Source: Sphingobacterium sp. (lineage in GTDB: Bacteria; Bacteroidota; Bacteroidia; Sphingobacteriales; Sphingobacteriaceae). From it: 64,000 nt of DNA. Below, piece after piece: positions 1 through 7,849 of this stretch. Below the pieces are notes generated by a model that saw nothing but the letters and a program-made list of their open reading frames with translations, made no database searches and was not told the DNA's origin. Position 1 is the stretch's first letter, and every line of letters begins with the position of its first letter. Made by a program: the position numbers and the translations under genes. Location: positions 1 through 64,000 of the forward strand of contig JAIRVH010000045.1 of NCBI GenBank assembly GCA_031253985.1, in the 5' to 3' direction.

Positions 1-2
1 TC

Positions 3-50
3 TTTAATTATTATCGCCCGATAATCGTTCGGGACCCCTATGCCTATTAA
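3..50 (+). CDS. possible C-terminal tail of an upstream gene cut by the window edge
   Basis: Frame 3 is open from the window edge for 15 codons and ends at a TAA at 48-50; the residues read FNYYRPIIVRDPYAY. A terminator-like hairpin follows 30 bases later, which fits the end of a gene. Too short to identify. The same bases also form a small hairpin (17-33), so this may be leader RNA and not coding. Confidence 0.3.
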   Translation, partial: FNYYRPIIVRDPYAY

Positions 51-109
51 ATTAAGAAATTCAATTATTATTTATAGCTAAGCCCGAACATAACGTTCGG
101 GCTTTTTTT
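16..109 (+). promoter_or_regulatory. attenuator-like leader of tyrS with alternative pairings
   Basis: Two related hairpins precede tyrS. The first pairs CCCGA (17-21) with TCGGG (29-33). The second pairs AGCCCGAAC (81-89) with GTTCGGGCT (95-103) and runs into a T tract. GTTCGGG occurs both at 27-33 and at 95-101, so the first copy could instead pair with CCCGAAC at 83-89 and prevent the second hairpin. That is the geometry of a terminator/antiterminator switch. The pairing is seen in the sequence; regulation is inference. Confidence 0.4.
81..109 (+). terminator. intrinsic terminator just before tyrS
   Basis: Nine-base-pair perfect stem (81-89 with 95-103), five-base loop, then seven T. It ends 15 bases before the tyrS start codon, so tyrS transcription must start inside this gap or read through the hairpin. 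Confidence 0.7.
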
Positions 110-124
110 ATTTTATATAACATC

Positions 125-1324
125 ATGTTAAAAGAGTTAGAAGAAAACATCGAAATTATTTTACCGAAGGAAGGACTTGCATCGAAGTTGAAGGAGGCTG
201 AGGAAAAGAACCGTCCATTGATTATAAAACTTGGTTTTGATCCCACAGCGCCGGATCTTCATTTAGGGCACGCAGTGGTGTTGAAGAAACTACGGCAGTT
301 TCAGCAGCTGGGGCACGAAATCGTGATCATAGTGGGCAGTTTTACAGCTCGGATCGGAGATCCTACGGGAAAAAATAAAGCACGTAAACCTTTATGCCCG
401 GATGAGATCGCCCTCAATGCGGCAACCTACATTGCGCAACTGTCTAAAATTATTGATGTTTCAAAAGCAAAAGTTGTTTTTAATGGAGACTGGCTGGATC
501 AGCTAAATTTTACAGAAGTCATTCAGCTGGTATCAAAAGTCACGGTCGCTCAGCTGATGCAGCGTCATGATTTTAATAAGCGTTTTAACGAGAATCAGTC
601 GATAGCCATGCATGAGTTGCTTTACCCGATATTGCAGGGCTTTGACTCTGTACATATCAAAAGCGATATTGAAATGGGCGGAACGGATCAAATGTTCAAT
701 TGCAACATGGGCAGACAGCTGCAGGAATCTTTTGGGCAAGAGCCACAAATAGTACTGTGTATGCCCTTGTTGCGCGGGCTGGACGGAAAAGAAAAAATGA
801 GCAAATCATTAAATAATACGATCGGTCTTTTGGATGAGCCGAATGAAATGTTTGGTAAAACCATGTCAATTCCAGATCATTTAATGCCAGAATATATCGA
901 CTTGACAACAGATTTCAATCAGGAAACCAAACTTGGAATGAAGGCCCGTATTGAAATGGGTGAAAATCCAATGGAAATTAAGAAACTTATAGCACATAAT
1001 CTTGTTGCTCAATACCATGGAGCTGAGTTTGCTGCTCATGCAGTTGATTTTTTTGTCAAGCAATTTCAGAGTAAGAAATTGGAAGAAAAAGCTTTTTTAG
1101 AGGTATCGAGTCAAGCATTGCGGGAACAGTTTGGTGAAAAGACTAAACTAGTCAATCTGTGTCATTTCCTGAAAGGATCGACAAAGTCAGCAATGAGAAG
1201 ATTGATTATCGGTGGTGCAGTTCAGATCGACTCCGTAAAACAGCTGAACCCGGAGCTGTCGGTTGATTTAAATCCAGGTCTTAAAATTAAATTAGGTAAA
1301 AGAACTTATTTTAAAGTTGTTTAG
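125..1324 (+). CDS. tyrS: tyrosyl-tRNA synthetase
   Basis: Charges tRNA-Tyr with tyrosine in the cytoplasm. At 399 residues it is a normal class I TyrRS length. The HIGH-type signature reads HLGH at residues 46-49 and the second ATP signature reads KMSKS at 224-228. The KMSKS form and the start GFDPTAPDLHLGH point to the TyrZ-like branch of bacterial TyrRS rather than the KFGKT branch of E. coli TyrS. The last 60 or so residues fit an S4 RNA-binding domain. The ATG at 125 follows closely on a terminator-like hairpin, which suggests attenuation. The next gene downstream makes tyrosine from phenylalanine, so the two are linked by metabolite. Identification is firm. Confidence 0.96.
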   Translation: MLKELEENIEIILPKEGLASKLKEAEEKNRPLIIKLGFDPTAPDLHLGHAVVLKKLRQFQQLGHEIVIIVGSFTARIGDPTGKNKARKPLCPDEIALNAATYIAQLSKIIDVSKAKVVFNGDWLDQLNFTEVIQLVSKVTVAQLMQRHDFNKRFNENQSIAMHELLYPILQGFDSVHIKSDIEMGGTDQMFNCNMGRQLQESFGQEPQIVLCMPLLRGLDGKEKMSKSLNNTIGLLDEPNEMFGKTMSIPDHLMPEYIDLTTDFNQETKLGMKARIEMGENPMEIKKLIAHNLVAQYHGAEFAAHAVDFFVKQFQSKKLEEKAFLEVSSQALREQFGEKTKLVNLCHFLKGSTKSAMRRLIIGGAVQIDSVKQLNPELSVDLNPGLKIKLGKRTYFKVV

Positions 1325-1349
1325 TAAGGTTTGTGAAGGTATACTTTTG
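1317..1349 (+). promoter_or_regulatory. candidate promoter of the phenylalanine hydroxylase gene
   Basis: TACTTTTG at 1342-1349 matches the Bacteroidota -7 consensus TAnnTTTG. A TTG lies at 1317-1319, 22 bases upstream, slightly longer than the usual 19-21. The predicted leader is about 100 bases. Confidence 0.4.
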
Positions 1350-1457
1350 TGATATTTTGCGAAAAGCAATAAATTAACATGCTGGTTCTTTCTTAAACCA
1401 CAAATAATTTCTACCTTCATATAGAAGTCTCAAACTTTATTTTCATACCAATTATAG

Positions 1458-3215
1458 ATGGAAACATACAATAATATTGTTTTGGAGCGATTGCCCAAAC
1501 ATTTAAAACGCTATGTGGTAGCTCAGCGATATGAACGTTATACCGCGCTGGATCAGGCTTTGTGGCGTTATGTCATGCGTCAGAATTATTCTTTTTTGAA
1601 AGATGTAGCATATTACCCTTATATCCCGGGATTGAAGAAAGCAGGTTTATCAATTTCGACCATACCAAACTTGCAGGATATGAACGATAGTCTAAAATTA
1701 ATTGGCTGGGGTGCTGTGACAGTGGACGGGTTTATTCCGCCAGCTGCTTTTATGGAATTTCAGGCGCATCGCGTACTGGTTATTGCCGCAGACATACGTC
1801 AATTGGAACATATCGAATATACACCAGCGCCAGATATTATTCATGAATCTTCTGGGCATGCGCCTATAATAGGTGAGCCAGATTATGCTGCATACCTGCA
1901 GTATTTTGGAGAGGTTGGGACAAAAGCACTTTCCTCGGGCAAAGATTTTGAACTCTACGAAGCAATTCGTCATCTATCTATTTTAAAGGAACATGCAACA
2001 ACAACGGCGGTTGAGTTGGCGGCTGCAGAAAAGAATTTGCAGACCGTTCAGGATAATATGGGGGAGCCCTCGGAGATGGCATTATTGAGTAGATTGCATT
2101 GGTGGACAGTAGAATACGGACTTATTGGCGATCTTCATACACCCAAAATTTACGGAGCTGGTTTACTGTCTTCCATTGGAGAAAGCGCAAGCTGCATGCA
2201 AGAAGATGTGCCTAAGTTGCCGTATGGTTTAAATGCGATCGAATATGCTTATGATATAACCAAACCGCAGCCACAGCTATTTGTTACACCAGATTTTGAA
2301 CATCTAAAAATTGTGTTGGATAAATTTGCTGATACCATGGCCTTTCGGGTAGGAGGGAAACAGAGCGTTGATAAAGCCATTGATTGCCGTGCTGTATGCA
2401 CGGTGCAATATAGTTCTGGTCTGCAAGTATCGGGAGTCTTTAAATTAGCCAATGCAGATCAAAATCTTTCGTATATCCAGACACAGGGACCTACAGCCTT
2501 GGCATTGGCGGGTAAACAGCTCGAAGGGCACGGTAAAAATTACCATAGCGAAGGGTTTGGCTCTCCTGTAGGAAATTTGAGAGGTGCAGATTATGATCTA
2601 GAAGATTTTGATGAAGCAACATTGATTCAATATCGTATTGTTGAAGGCCAACAGTGTTTGTTAAACTTTGCTTCGGGAATTACTGTCGCAGGAACTGTTC
2701 AACGAATTGTCCGTCAATTTGACAAGATTGTTTTAATTTCATTTACGGCATGTGAAGTATACCGTAACAATAGGGAAGAGGTGTATTTTAAACCCGAATG
2801 GGGGACATATGATATGGCGGTCGGGGCGGAAATTGTATCTGTTTTTGCGGGCGCTGCAGATAAAGATGCCTATGAAGCGCTGGAAGAATATTTGGATCAG
2901 GCTTCATCTTCCCTGTCTAACGAAACCGAAGATGTAAAGCTCGTGAATCTACACGCTGCGATAAGGAACTTACGGGACAAAGAATTTGATCAAAAAGTCT
3001 GGCTTGATATCTTCAATCTCTTGGAATCGGAAAATGCGGATCATTGGTTAGGTTTGGTTGAGCTATTTGAAATTGCCTGGGCGAACGATGCAGAAGAGTT
3101 AACTCATCTGGCAGAAAAGAGGCTTTTAGAATTTGTTACGCGATATCTGCATTTGAAAAAACTGATTGATGATGGACTGCGCGTCGCAAAGGAGGAAGCT
3201 TTAAATAATTATTGA
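1458..3215 (+). CDS. phhA: aromatic amino acid hydroxylase (phenylalanine 4-monooxygenase)
   Basis: Pterin-dependent, iron-containing hydroxylase expected to turn phenylalanine into tyrosine. The iron site is visible: HESSGH at residues 129-134 gives two histidine ligands and the Glu of WWTVEYGL (about residue 219) gives the third. At 585 residues it is about twice the size of the usual single-domain bacterial enzyme. The catalytic domain ends near residue 280-300; the remaining 280 or more residues contain a segment rich in hydrophobic beta strands and then a helical end, and I do not recognise them. Similar long forms are, to my knowledge, common in Bacteroidota. It opens the phenylalanine/tyrosine degradation genes that follow. 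Substrate could also be tyrosine or tryptophan, but the context favours phenylalanine. Confidence 0.9.
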   Translation: METYNNIVLERLPKHLKRYVVAQRYERYTALDQALWRYVMRQNYSFLKDVAYYPYIPGLKKAGLSISTIPNLQDMNDSLKLIGWGAVTVDGFIPPAAFMEFQAHRVLVIAADIRQLEHIEYTPAPDIIHESSGHAPIIGEPDYAAYLQYFGEVGTKALSSGKDFELYEAIRHLSILKEHATTTAVELAAAEKNLQTVQDNMGEPSEMALLSRLHWWTVEYGLIGDLHTPKIYGAGLLSSIGESASCMQEDVPKLPYGLNAIEYAYDITKPQPQLFVTPDFEHLKIVLDKFADTMAFRVGGKQSVDKAIDCRAVCTVQYSSGLQVSGVFKLANADQNLSYIQTQGPTALALAGKQLEGHGKNYHSEGFGSPVGNLRGADYDLEDFDEATLIQYRIVEGQQCLLNFASGITVAGTVQRIVRQFDKIVLISFTACEVYRNNREEVYFKPEWGTYDMAVGAEIVSVFAGAADKDAYEALEEYLDQASSSLSNETEDVKLVNLHAAIRNLRDKEFDQKVWLDIFNLLESENADHWLGLVELFEIAWANDAEELTHLAEKRLLEFVTRYLHLKKLIDDGLRVAKEEALNNY

Positions 3216-3264
3216 AAAATATTTCTTCCAAAGGTCTAAAATCAACTTTCAGAAGAAGATGGTA

Positions 3265-3317
3265 AGTTCGAGAAAATAGGACTTTCCAAAAGTTTTAAAG
3301 TCCTATTTTCTCGAGCT
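3265..3317. terminator. long bidirectional terminator hairpin
   Basis: A perfect 17-bp stem (3269-3285 with 3297-3313) extends to about 21 bp if a G-U pair is allowed; the loop has 11 bases. It sits between the convergent phhA and flavin reductase genes and has A/T-rich arms on both sides, so it can serve both. Confidence 0.8.
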
Positions 3318-3325
3318 AACTTGTA

Positions 3326-4225
3326 TTATCCCTTCAGTAAAATTTGCCAGGCTTTATCAAGCTGTCCTGCATCCAATAGCTGTGCGGCATATTCATGAAC
3401 TTTTTGGCTGAATTTCGATGGGCTATCTTCAAAATTTAGTTTCAGGTAGTTTAAGTACTTATCCGCTGGCTGTATATCTTTTAATGTGGGTAGTGTTTCG
3501 ACATTGGCCAACAATCCCAGGTGATTTCCAGTCAGTACAGTAGAAAATCGAATTTTTTCCGGAAGTTGATCTATGCCAATTCCCAGACTACGGAGGGGTT
3601 TCGGTACAATAAATAGATTTTCATCAGTGACGCGGCAGTACCAGTCACCACCCAGCCTTGCCACAAGGTCCAAATCTTTTTGTTGGATGGTATTGTCCTT
3701 GCCCAATAGGTGTTTGTGGACATGCATATAGAGGATCTCTGCAATAACAAGATTACCAGCCCCCGGTTCATCGCTTAAAGCGACGATCTCTCTAACCCGG
3801 CATTCCAGCTGGACCGGAGATTCGGCTACCCGTGGTGGCGCAACCTGAATAGAAGGGACAGCGCTAAACCCCGACTTATCGAATTCATTTATTTCCTTCC
3901 CATATTCGGTGCTGGCAAGAGATTGCTGCTGCACCATGTCGTAGTTGACAATATTGATGACGACTTCCTTAACTTCCTGTATATTATCCAGCGTATGTTT
4001 GGTACTGCCATCACGCATCCGCCGCAGTGGCGAGAAAACACAGATAGGCGGCTGATGCGACATCAGGTTGAAATAACTGAAAGGACTTAAGTTGACTTGT
4101 CCATTGCGATCTATCGTGCTTGCAAAACAAATTGGACGCGGTGCAATAGCATATTTAATTAAATTATCGATGATAGCTTTGTCCGCTACAGACTCAAAGG
4201 TTATGGTTTCGAAAGATGACTTCAT
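3326..4225 (-). CDS. flavin reductase family protein (FMN-binding split barrel)
   Basis: A 299-residue protein whose N-terminal 200 residues fit the flavin reductase-like split-barrel family. The early segment AIAPRPICFASTIDRNG followed by NLSPFSYFNLMS is the typical FMN-binding region. The C-terminal 90 residues are an extra segment seen in longer family members. It starts 11 bases after the fahA stop and is probably the second gene of a fahA operon. In this neighbourhood it is likely tied to homogentisate-route catabolism, but its reaction is unknown; it could supply reduced flavin or act directly on a pathway compound. Family assignment is firm, role is inference. Confidence 0.82.
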   Translation of the reverse strand: MKSSFETITFESVADKAIIDNLIKYAIAPRPICFASTIDRNGQVNLSPFSYFNLMSHQPPICVFSPLRRMRDGSTKHTLDNIQEVKEVVINIVNYDMVQQQSLASTEYGKEINEFDKSGFSAVPSIQVAPPRVAESPVQLECRVREIVALSDEPGAGNLVIAEILYMHVHKHLLGKDNTIQQKDLDLVARLGGDWYCRVTDENLFIVPKPLRSLGIGIDQLPEKIRFSTVLTGNHLGLLANVETLPTLKDIQPADKYLNYLKLNFEDSPSKFSQKVHEYAAQLLDAGQLDKAWQILLKG

Positions 4226-4236
4226 ATTCGCTAGAT

Positions 4237-5211
4237 TTATGAATGATGTAAAGCAATAGAATTGGAAAGTTTTCCGAGTGCGGTGATCTCCAATTCGATC
4301 TCATCGCCAAGGTTGAGCCATTGATCTTTGTGGTTAGGATTCGCTATGCGTGCAGTGCCATTAAGTTCGAGAAAGCAACCTGTTCCAACAGTGCCTGAAC
4401 CGATCACATCACCGGGGAAGATCTGTACACCATAAGAAACCCGCTCAATAATTTCTGCAAAAGTCCAGTGCATGCTCGCAAAATTACCCGCTGAAACTTG
4501 TCTGCCGTTTACTTTACAAGTCATATCAAGATCATAACAGTTGCCAATATGCCCTTCGGCTGGTTGAATTTTATAAGGTTCCAATTCATCTTTTGTAACT
4601 AACCAAGGTCCAATTGCTGTGGCAAAATCTTTGCCTTTGGCAGGCCCTAAACTCAATTTCATCTCTTCCATCTGCAGTTTTCTTGCACTGAAATCATTCA
4701 ATATCATGAATCCGGCAATATACTCATCTGCCTTGGCTGCAGGGATGTTGATTCCTGGCTTATTGATGACGATAGCGATCTCAAGTTCGAAATCAAGTTG
4801 ATCTAAATGTAAGGGCATGCAGTGAATAGGTCCAGGGCCTTGTATTGCCTGATGATTTGAAAAATAGAAAACAGGAAATTTATCAAATTCGGGGATCATT
4901 TCAAGTCCACGGTTCCTTCTTGACGTTTCCACATGTTGACGAAATGCGTAGGCATCACGAAAAGAGGCTGGATAAGGTACCGGAGCGATGAGCTGTGTGT
5001 CCTGTAACGGACGATAAGGTCTTTCGATCGTTCCCAGGGCCAAAGCACGCTCAAATTCCTGGAGCTTACTCATGGTCTTCTCTCCACCTTTTAGAAAATC
5101 AGACATATTTTTGGGAAGGGTTTGATCGATTGCTGAGCAACGATAAAATCGGTCGTTTATGATAATCCCCAATTCCTCCTGACCTTCCTTAATGCTGGTG
5201 ACAATTCTCAT
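4237..5211 (-). CDS. fahA: fumarylacetoacetate hydrolase family protein
   Basis: Expected to split fumarylacetoacetate into fumarate and acetoacetate, the last step of tyrosine degradation. The 324-residue protein has the FAH-type core: the metal-site segments FELEIAIVI (about residue 141) and ILNDFSAR (about residue 172), then GPAKGKDFATAIGPW, and the late GDVIGSGTVGTGC. It is divergent from hmgA-hppD and is probably the first gene of a two-gene operon with the flavin reductase. FAH-family members also include other beta-diketone hydrolases, but with hmgA and hppD adjacent the assignment is strong. No maleylacetoacetate isomerase gene was seen in the window. Confidence 0.9.
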   Translation of the reverse strand: MRIVTSIKEGQEELGIIINDRFYRCSAIDQTLPKNMSDFLKGGEKTMSKLQEFERALALGTIERPYRPLQDTQLIAPVPYPASFRDAYAFRQHVETSRRNRGLEMIPEFDKFPVFYFSNHQAIQGPGPIHCMPLHLDQLDFELEIAIVINKPGINIPAAKADEYIAGFMILNDFSARKLQMEEMKLSLGPAKGKDFATAIGPWLVTKDELEPYKIQPAEGHIGNCYDLDMTCKVNGRQVSAGNFASMHWTFAEIIERVSYGVQIFPGDVIGSGTVGTGCFLELNGTARIANPNHKDQWLNLGDEIELEITALGKLSNSIALHHS

Positions 5212-5257
5212 ATATAGTGTGTTCTATTTGGTTATTCAATGTTGTTAGCATTTGACA

Positions 5258-5265
5258 CAAATATA
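5258..5265 (-). promoter_or_regulatory. candidate -7 element for fahA
   Basis: On the minus strand these bases read TATATTTG, matching TAnnTTTG, about 47 bases ahead of the fahA ATG. No TTG was found at the expected spacing, so support is partial. Confidence 0.4.
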
Positions 5266-5464
5266 TTGTATAAGATTTGAAAAAAATATTTCTTCTCTTG
5301 AAAATAGAAAAATATGCTTACCTTTATTAAAGCATTATAAACTATAAAAAATGATCAATCGTGGCGTACATCGCTTTGCGTTCCCCATGCCCTATATTGC
5401 TTTTAATAGAGCAATTATAGCTGATATCGTTTTTGCACAATACTAATCTTCTCTCACGCACTTG

Positions 5465-5480
5465 CCAATAGTTCTATTGG
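5465..5480. promoter_or_regulatory. inverted repeat, possible operator upstream of hmgA
   Basis: CCAATAG (5465-5471) and CTATTGG (5474-5480) are exact inverted copies separated by two bases, about 46 bases ahead of the hmgA start. Position and symmetry fit a dimeric regulator site; no regulator is identified. Confidence 0.35.
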
Positions 5481-5526
5481 TACTTGAATATTCATTTAAT
5501 TTTATAACCGTTTAAATCGTAGAATT

Positions 5527-6684
5527 ATGCCATTTTATGTTAAACAAGGGCAAATTCCAATGCAGCGACACACTGTTTTTAGAAAGCCCGATAATACGCT
5601 TTATGCTGAGGAACTCGTATCCACCCATGGATTTTCCAGTCTTTATTCTTTGGTGTATCATTGCCACCCGCCTACATTAGTCAAGCAAATTAGGGAGCCT
5701 TACGACGTATCGCCCAAGATTGCCCGGGATAAACATCTTAAGCATACCAGCCTAAAAGGATTTCAGGTACAGGCAAAAGATGATTATCTTGAAAGCCGAA
5801 CACCAGTACTGGTTAATCAGGATCTGCACATATCCTTGGCAGCTCCTCGTCGGTCCATGGATGATTATTTCTATAAAAATAGCCAGGCGGATGAGATTGT
5901 CTTTATTCATCAAGGGAGCGGAAGGCTAAAAACTGGATATGGAAATATCCCATTTAAATATGGTGATTATTTAGTTATTCCCCGGGGAACGATTTATCAA
6001 ATGGAATTTGAGCAGGAAGATAATCGGTTGTTTATCGTTGAATCGTTTTCTCCTGTGCGTACGCCAAAACGTTATCGCAATGAATTTGGTCAATTGATGG
6101 AGCACGCTCCCTTCTTTGAACGAGATATTCGGGTACCTCAGAATTTGGAAACCTTTGATGAGTTGGGTGATTTCGAAGTGAAAATCAAGAAACAGGGGAT
6201 GATTTATCCGTATGTCTACGGGAGTCATCCATTTGATTTTATTGGCTGGGACGGCTATCACTTTCCCTGGGCCTTTTCAATCCATGATTTTATGCCAATA
6301 ACGGGTAAATTACATCAGCCACCACCCGTCCACCAGACCTTTGAAACAGATCACTTTGTACTGTGCAGCTTTTGTCCACGGCTGTATGATTATCATCCCA
6401 ATTCGATTCCTGCACCGTATAATCACAGCAATGTAGATTCGGATGAAGTCCTATACTACGTCGATGGCGATTTTATGAGCAGAAAGTCGGTTGAAAGAGG
6501 GCAGATTACCCTGCATCCCGGTGGTATACCTCATGGGCCTCATCCAGGGACAGTGGAAAAAAGCATCGGACAGGTTAAAACTGAAGAGCTGGCTGTGATG
6601 ATCGATCCTTTTCGACCATTGATGCTGACAGAAGAAGCGCTCACTATAGAAGATCCAGATTATTATAAGTCTTGGATGAGTTAG
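5527..6684 (+). CDS. hmgA: homogentisate 1,2-dioxygenase
   Basis: Iron-dependent ring cleavage of homogentisate to maleylacetoacetate. The 385-residue protein carries the family's C-terminal iron-site region: NVDSDEVLYYVDGDF followed by LHPGGIPHGPHPG (about residues 322-346). It is slightly shorter than the 430-450 residues of proteobacterial and human enzymes, as is usual for Bacteroidota forms. The ATG at 5527 gives a complete N terminus starting MPFYVKQGQIP. It is followed 33 bases later by hppD on the same strand, so the two are probably one operon ending at the hairpin near 9146. Identification is firm. Confidence 0.94.
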   Translation: MPFYVKQGQIPMQRHTVFRKPDNTLYAEELVSTHGFSSLYSLVYHCHPPTLVKQIREPYDVSPKIARDKHLKHTSLKGFQVQAKDDYLESRTPVLVNQDLHISLAAPRRSMDDYFYKNSQADEIVFIHQGSGRLKTGYGNIPFKYGDYLVIPRGTIYQMEFEQEDNRLFIVESFSPVRTPKRYRNEFGQLMEHAPFFERDIRVPQNLETFDELGDFEVKIKKQGMIYPYVYGSHPFDFIGWDGYHFPWAFSIHDFMPITGKLHQPPPVHQTFETDHFVLCSFCPRLYDYHPNSIPAPYNHSNVDSDEVLYYVDGDFMSRKSVERGQITLHPGGIPHGPHPGTVEKSIGQVKTEELAVMIDPFRPLMLTEEALTIEDPDYYKSWMS

Positions 6685-6717
6685 ATTAATAAAAGAAGAG
6701 TAACCTTTATATAAATT

Positions 6718-7845
6718 ATGGCAAATACATTTGCAGAAAAGATTGCCCAAGCGCAAGATTTTCTACCTATCAATGGGACAGATTATATTGAATTTTATGT
6801 TGGCAATGCCAAACAAGCGGCGCATTACTACAAGACAGCTTTTGGCTTCCAGTCGGATGCTTATGCCGGACCTGAAACAGGAGTTCGGGATCGGGTATCC
6901 TATGTGCTCAAACAGAATAAAATACGTTTGGTGCTTACCACGGCGCTGAAATCTGACCATCCCGTCACAGAACATGTTAAGAAACATGGTGATGGCATTA
7001 AAATATTAGCGCTCTGGGTAGATGATGCCCGAAAATCGTTTGAGGAAACAACAAAAAGAGGGGCAAAGGTATATCAGGAACCACAGCTTCTGAAAGATGA
7101 AAACGGGGAAGTATGGACTGCCGGTATCTATACTTACGGCGAAACGGTCCATCTTTTTGTCGAACGGCGCAATTATTCAGGTCCGTTTATGCCGGGATAT
7201 GAAAAATGGGAAAGTGATTACAATCCAAGCGAAACAGGTTTGCTTTATGTCGACCATTGTGTTGGTAATGTCGGATGGAACAAGATGAACGAAACAGTGA
7301 AATGGTACCAGGATGTCATGGGTTTCGTTAACATCCTGTCTTTCGATGATAAGCAGATCAATACCGAGTATTCCGCGCTAATGAGTAAAGTGATGAGCAA
7401 TGGAAATGGCTACGTTAAGTTCCCAATCAATGAGCCTGCCGAGGGAAAAAAGAAGTCACAGATTGAAGAATACCTTGAGTTTTATGAGGGAGAAGGCGTA
7501 CAACATGCGGCGTTGGCAACAAAAGATATTGTTGCTACCGTGAAAGCACTTAAAGCAAGAGGAGTAGAGTTTTTGGGTGCTCCGCCCGAAGCATATTATG
7601 ATATGTTGCCCGAGCGAGTTGGAAAAATTGATGAAGAAATACGGATCATTCAAGAACTTGGAATTCTGGTAGATCGTGACGAAGAGGGGTATTTGCTGCA
7701 GATTTTCACAAAGCCTGTAGAAGATAGACCAACTTTATTTTATGAGATCATCCAGCGCAAAGGAGCACAAAGCTTTGGAGCAGGAAATTTTAAGGCCCTT
7801 TTTGAAGCCATAGAACGTGAACAGGAACGTCGAGGAAATTTATAG
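6718..7845 (+). CDS. hppD: 4-hydroxyphenylpyruvate dioxygenase
   Basis: Converts 4-hydroxyphenylpyruvate to homogentisate, the step before HmgA. Two glyoxalase-type halves are visible. The iron ligands fit His of VDHCVGNV (about residue 178), His of VQHAALATKDI (about 262) and Glu of FYEIIQRKG (about 342). The end, QSFGAGNFKALFEAIE, is the family's C-terminal lid helix. At 375 residues it has normal length. It lies 33 bases after hmgA and its stop is only 4 bases before the ATG of the next gene, which argues for a three-gene operon. Confidence 0.95.
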   Translation: MANTFAEKIAQAQDFLPINGTDYIEFYVGNAKQAAHYYKTAFGFQSDAYAGPETGVRDRVSYVLKQNKIRLVLTTALKSDHPVTEHVKKHGDGIKILALWVDDARKSFEETTKRGAKVYQEPQLLKDENGEVWTAGIYTYGETVHLFVERRNYSGPFMPGYEKWESDYNPSETGLLYVDHCVGNVGWNKMNETVKWYQDVMGFVNILSFDDKQINTEYSALMSKVMSNGNGYVKFPINEPAEGKKKSQIEEYLEFYEGEGVQHAALATKDIVATVKALKARGVEFLGAPPEAYYDMLPERVGKIDEEIRIIQELGILVDRDEEGYLLQIFTKPVEDRPTLFYEIIQRKGAQSFGAGNFKALFEAIEREQERRGNL

Positions 7846-7849
7846 TAGT

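Larger units (their letters stand above)
5212..5526. other. divergent regulatory region between fahA and hmgA
   Basis: This 315-base gap separates two divergent operons of one pathway. It holds a -7-like element for fahA (5258-5265, minus), an imperfect inverted repeat CTATATTGCT/AGCAATTATAG (5392-5401 and 5410-5420) and a perfect one at 5465-5480. No ORF was found. A shared regulator binding here is plausible, but no regulator gene lies nearby. Confidence 0.6.
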
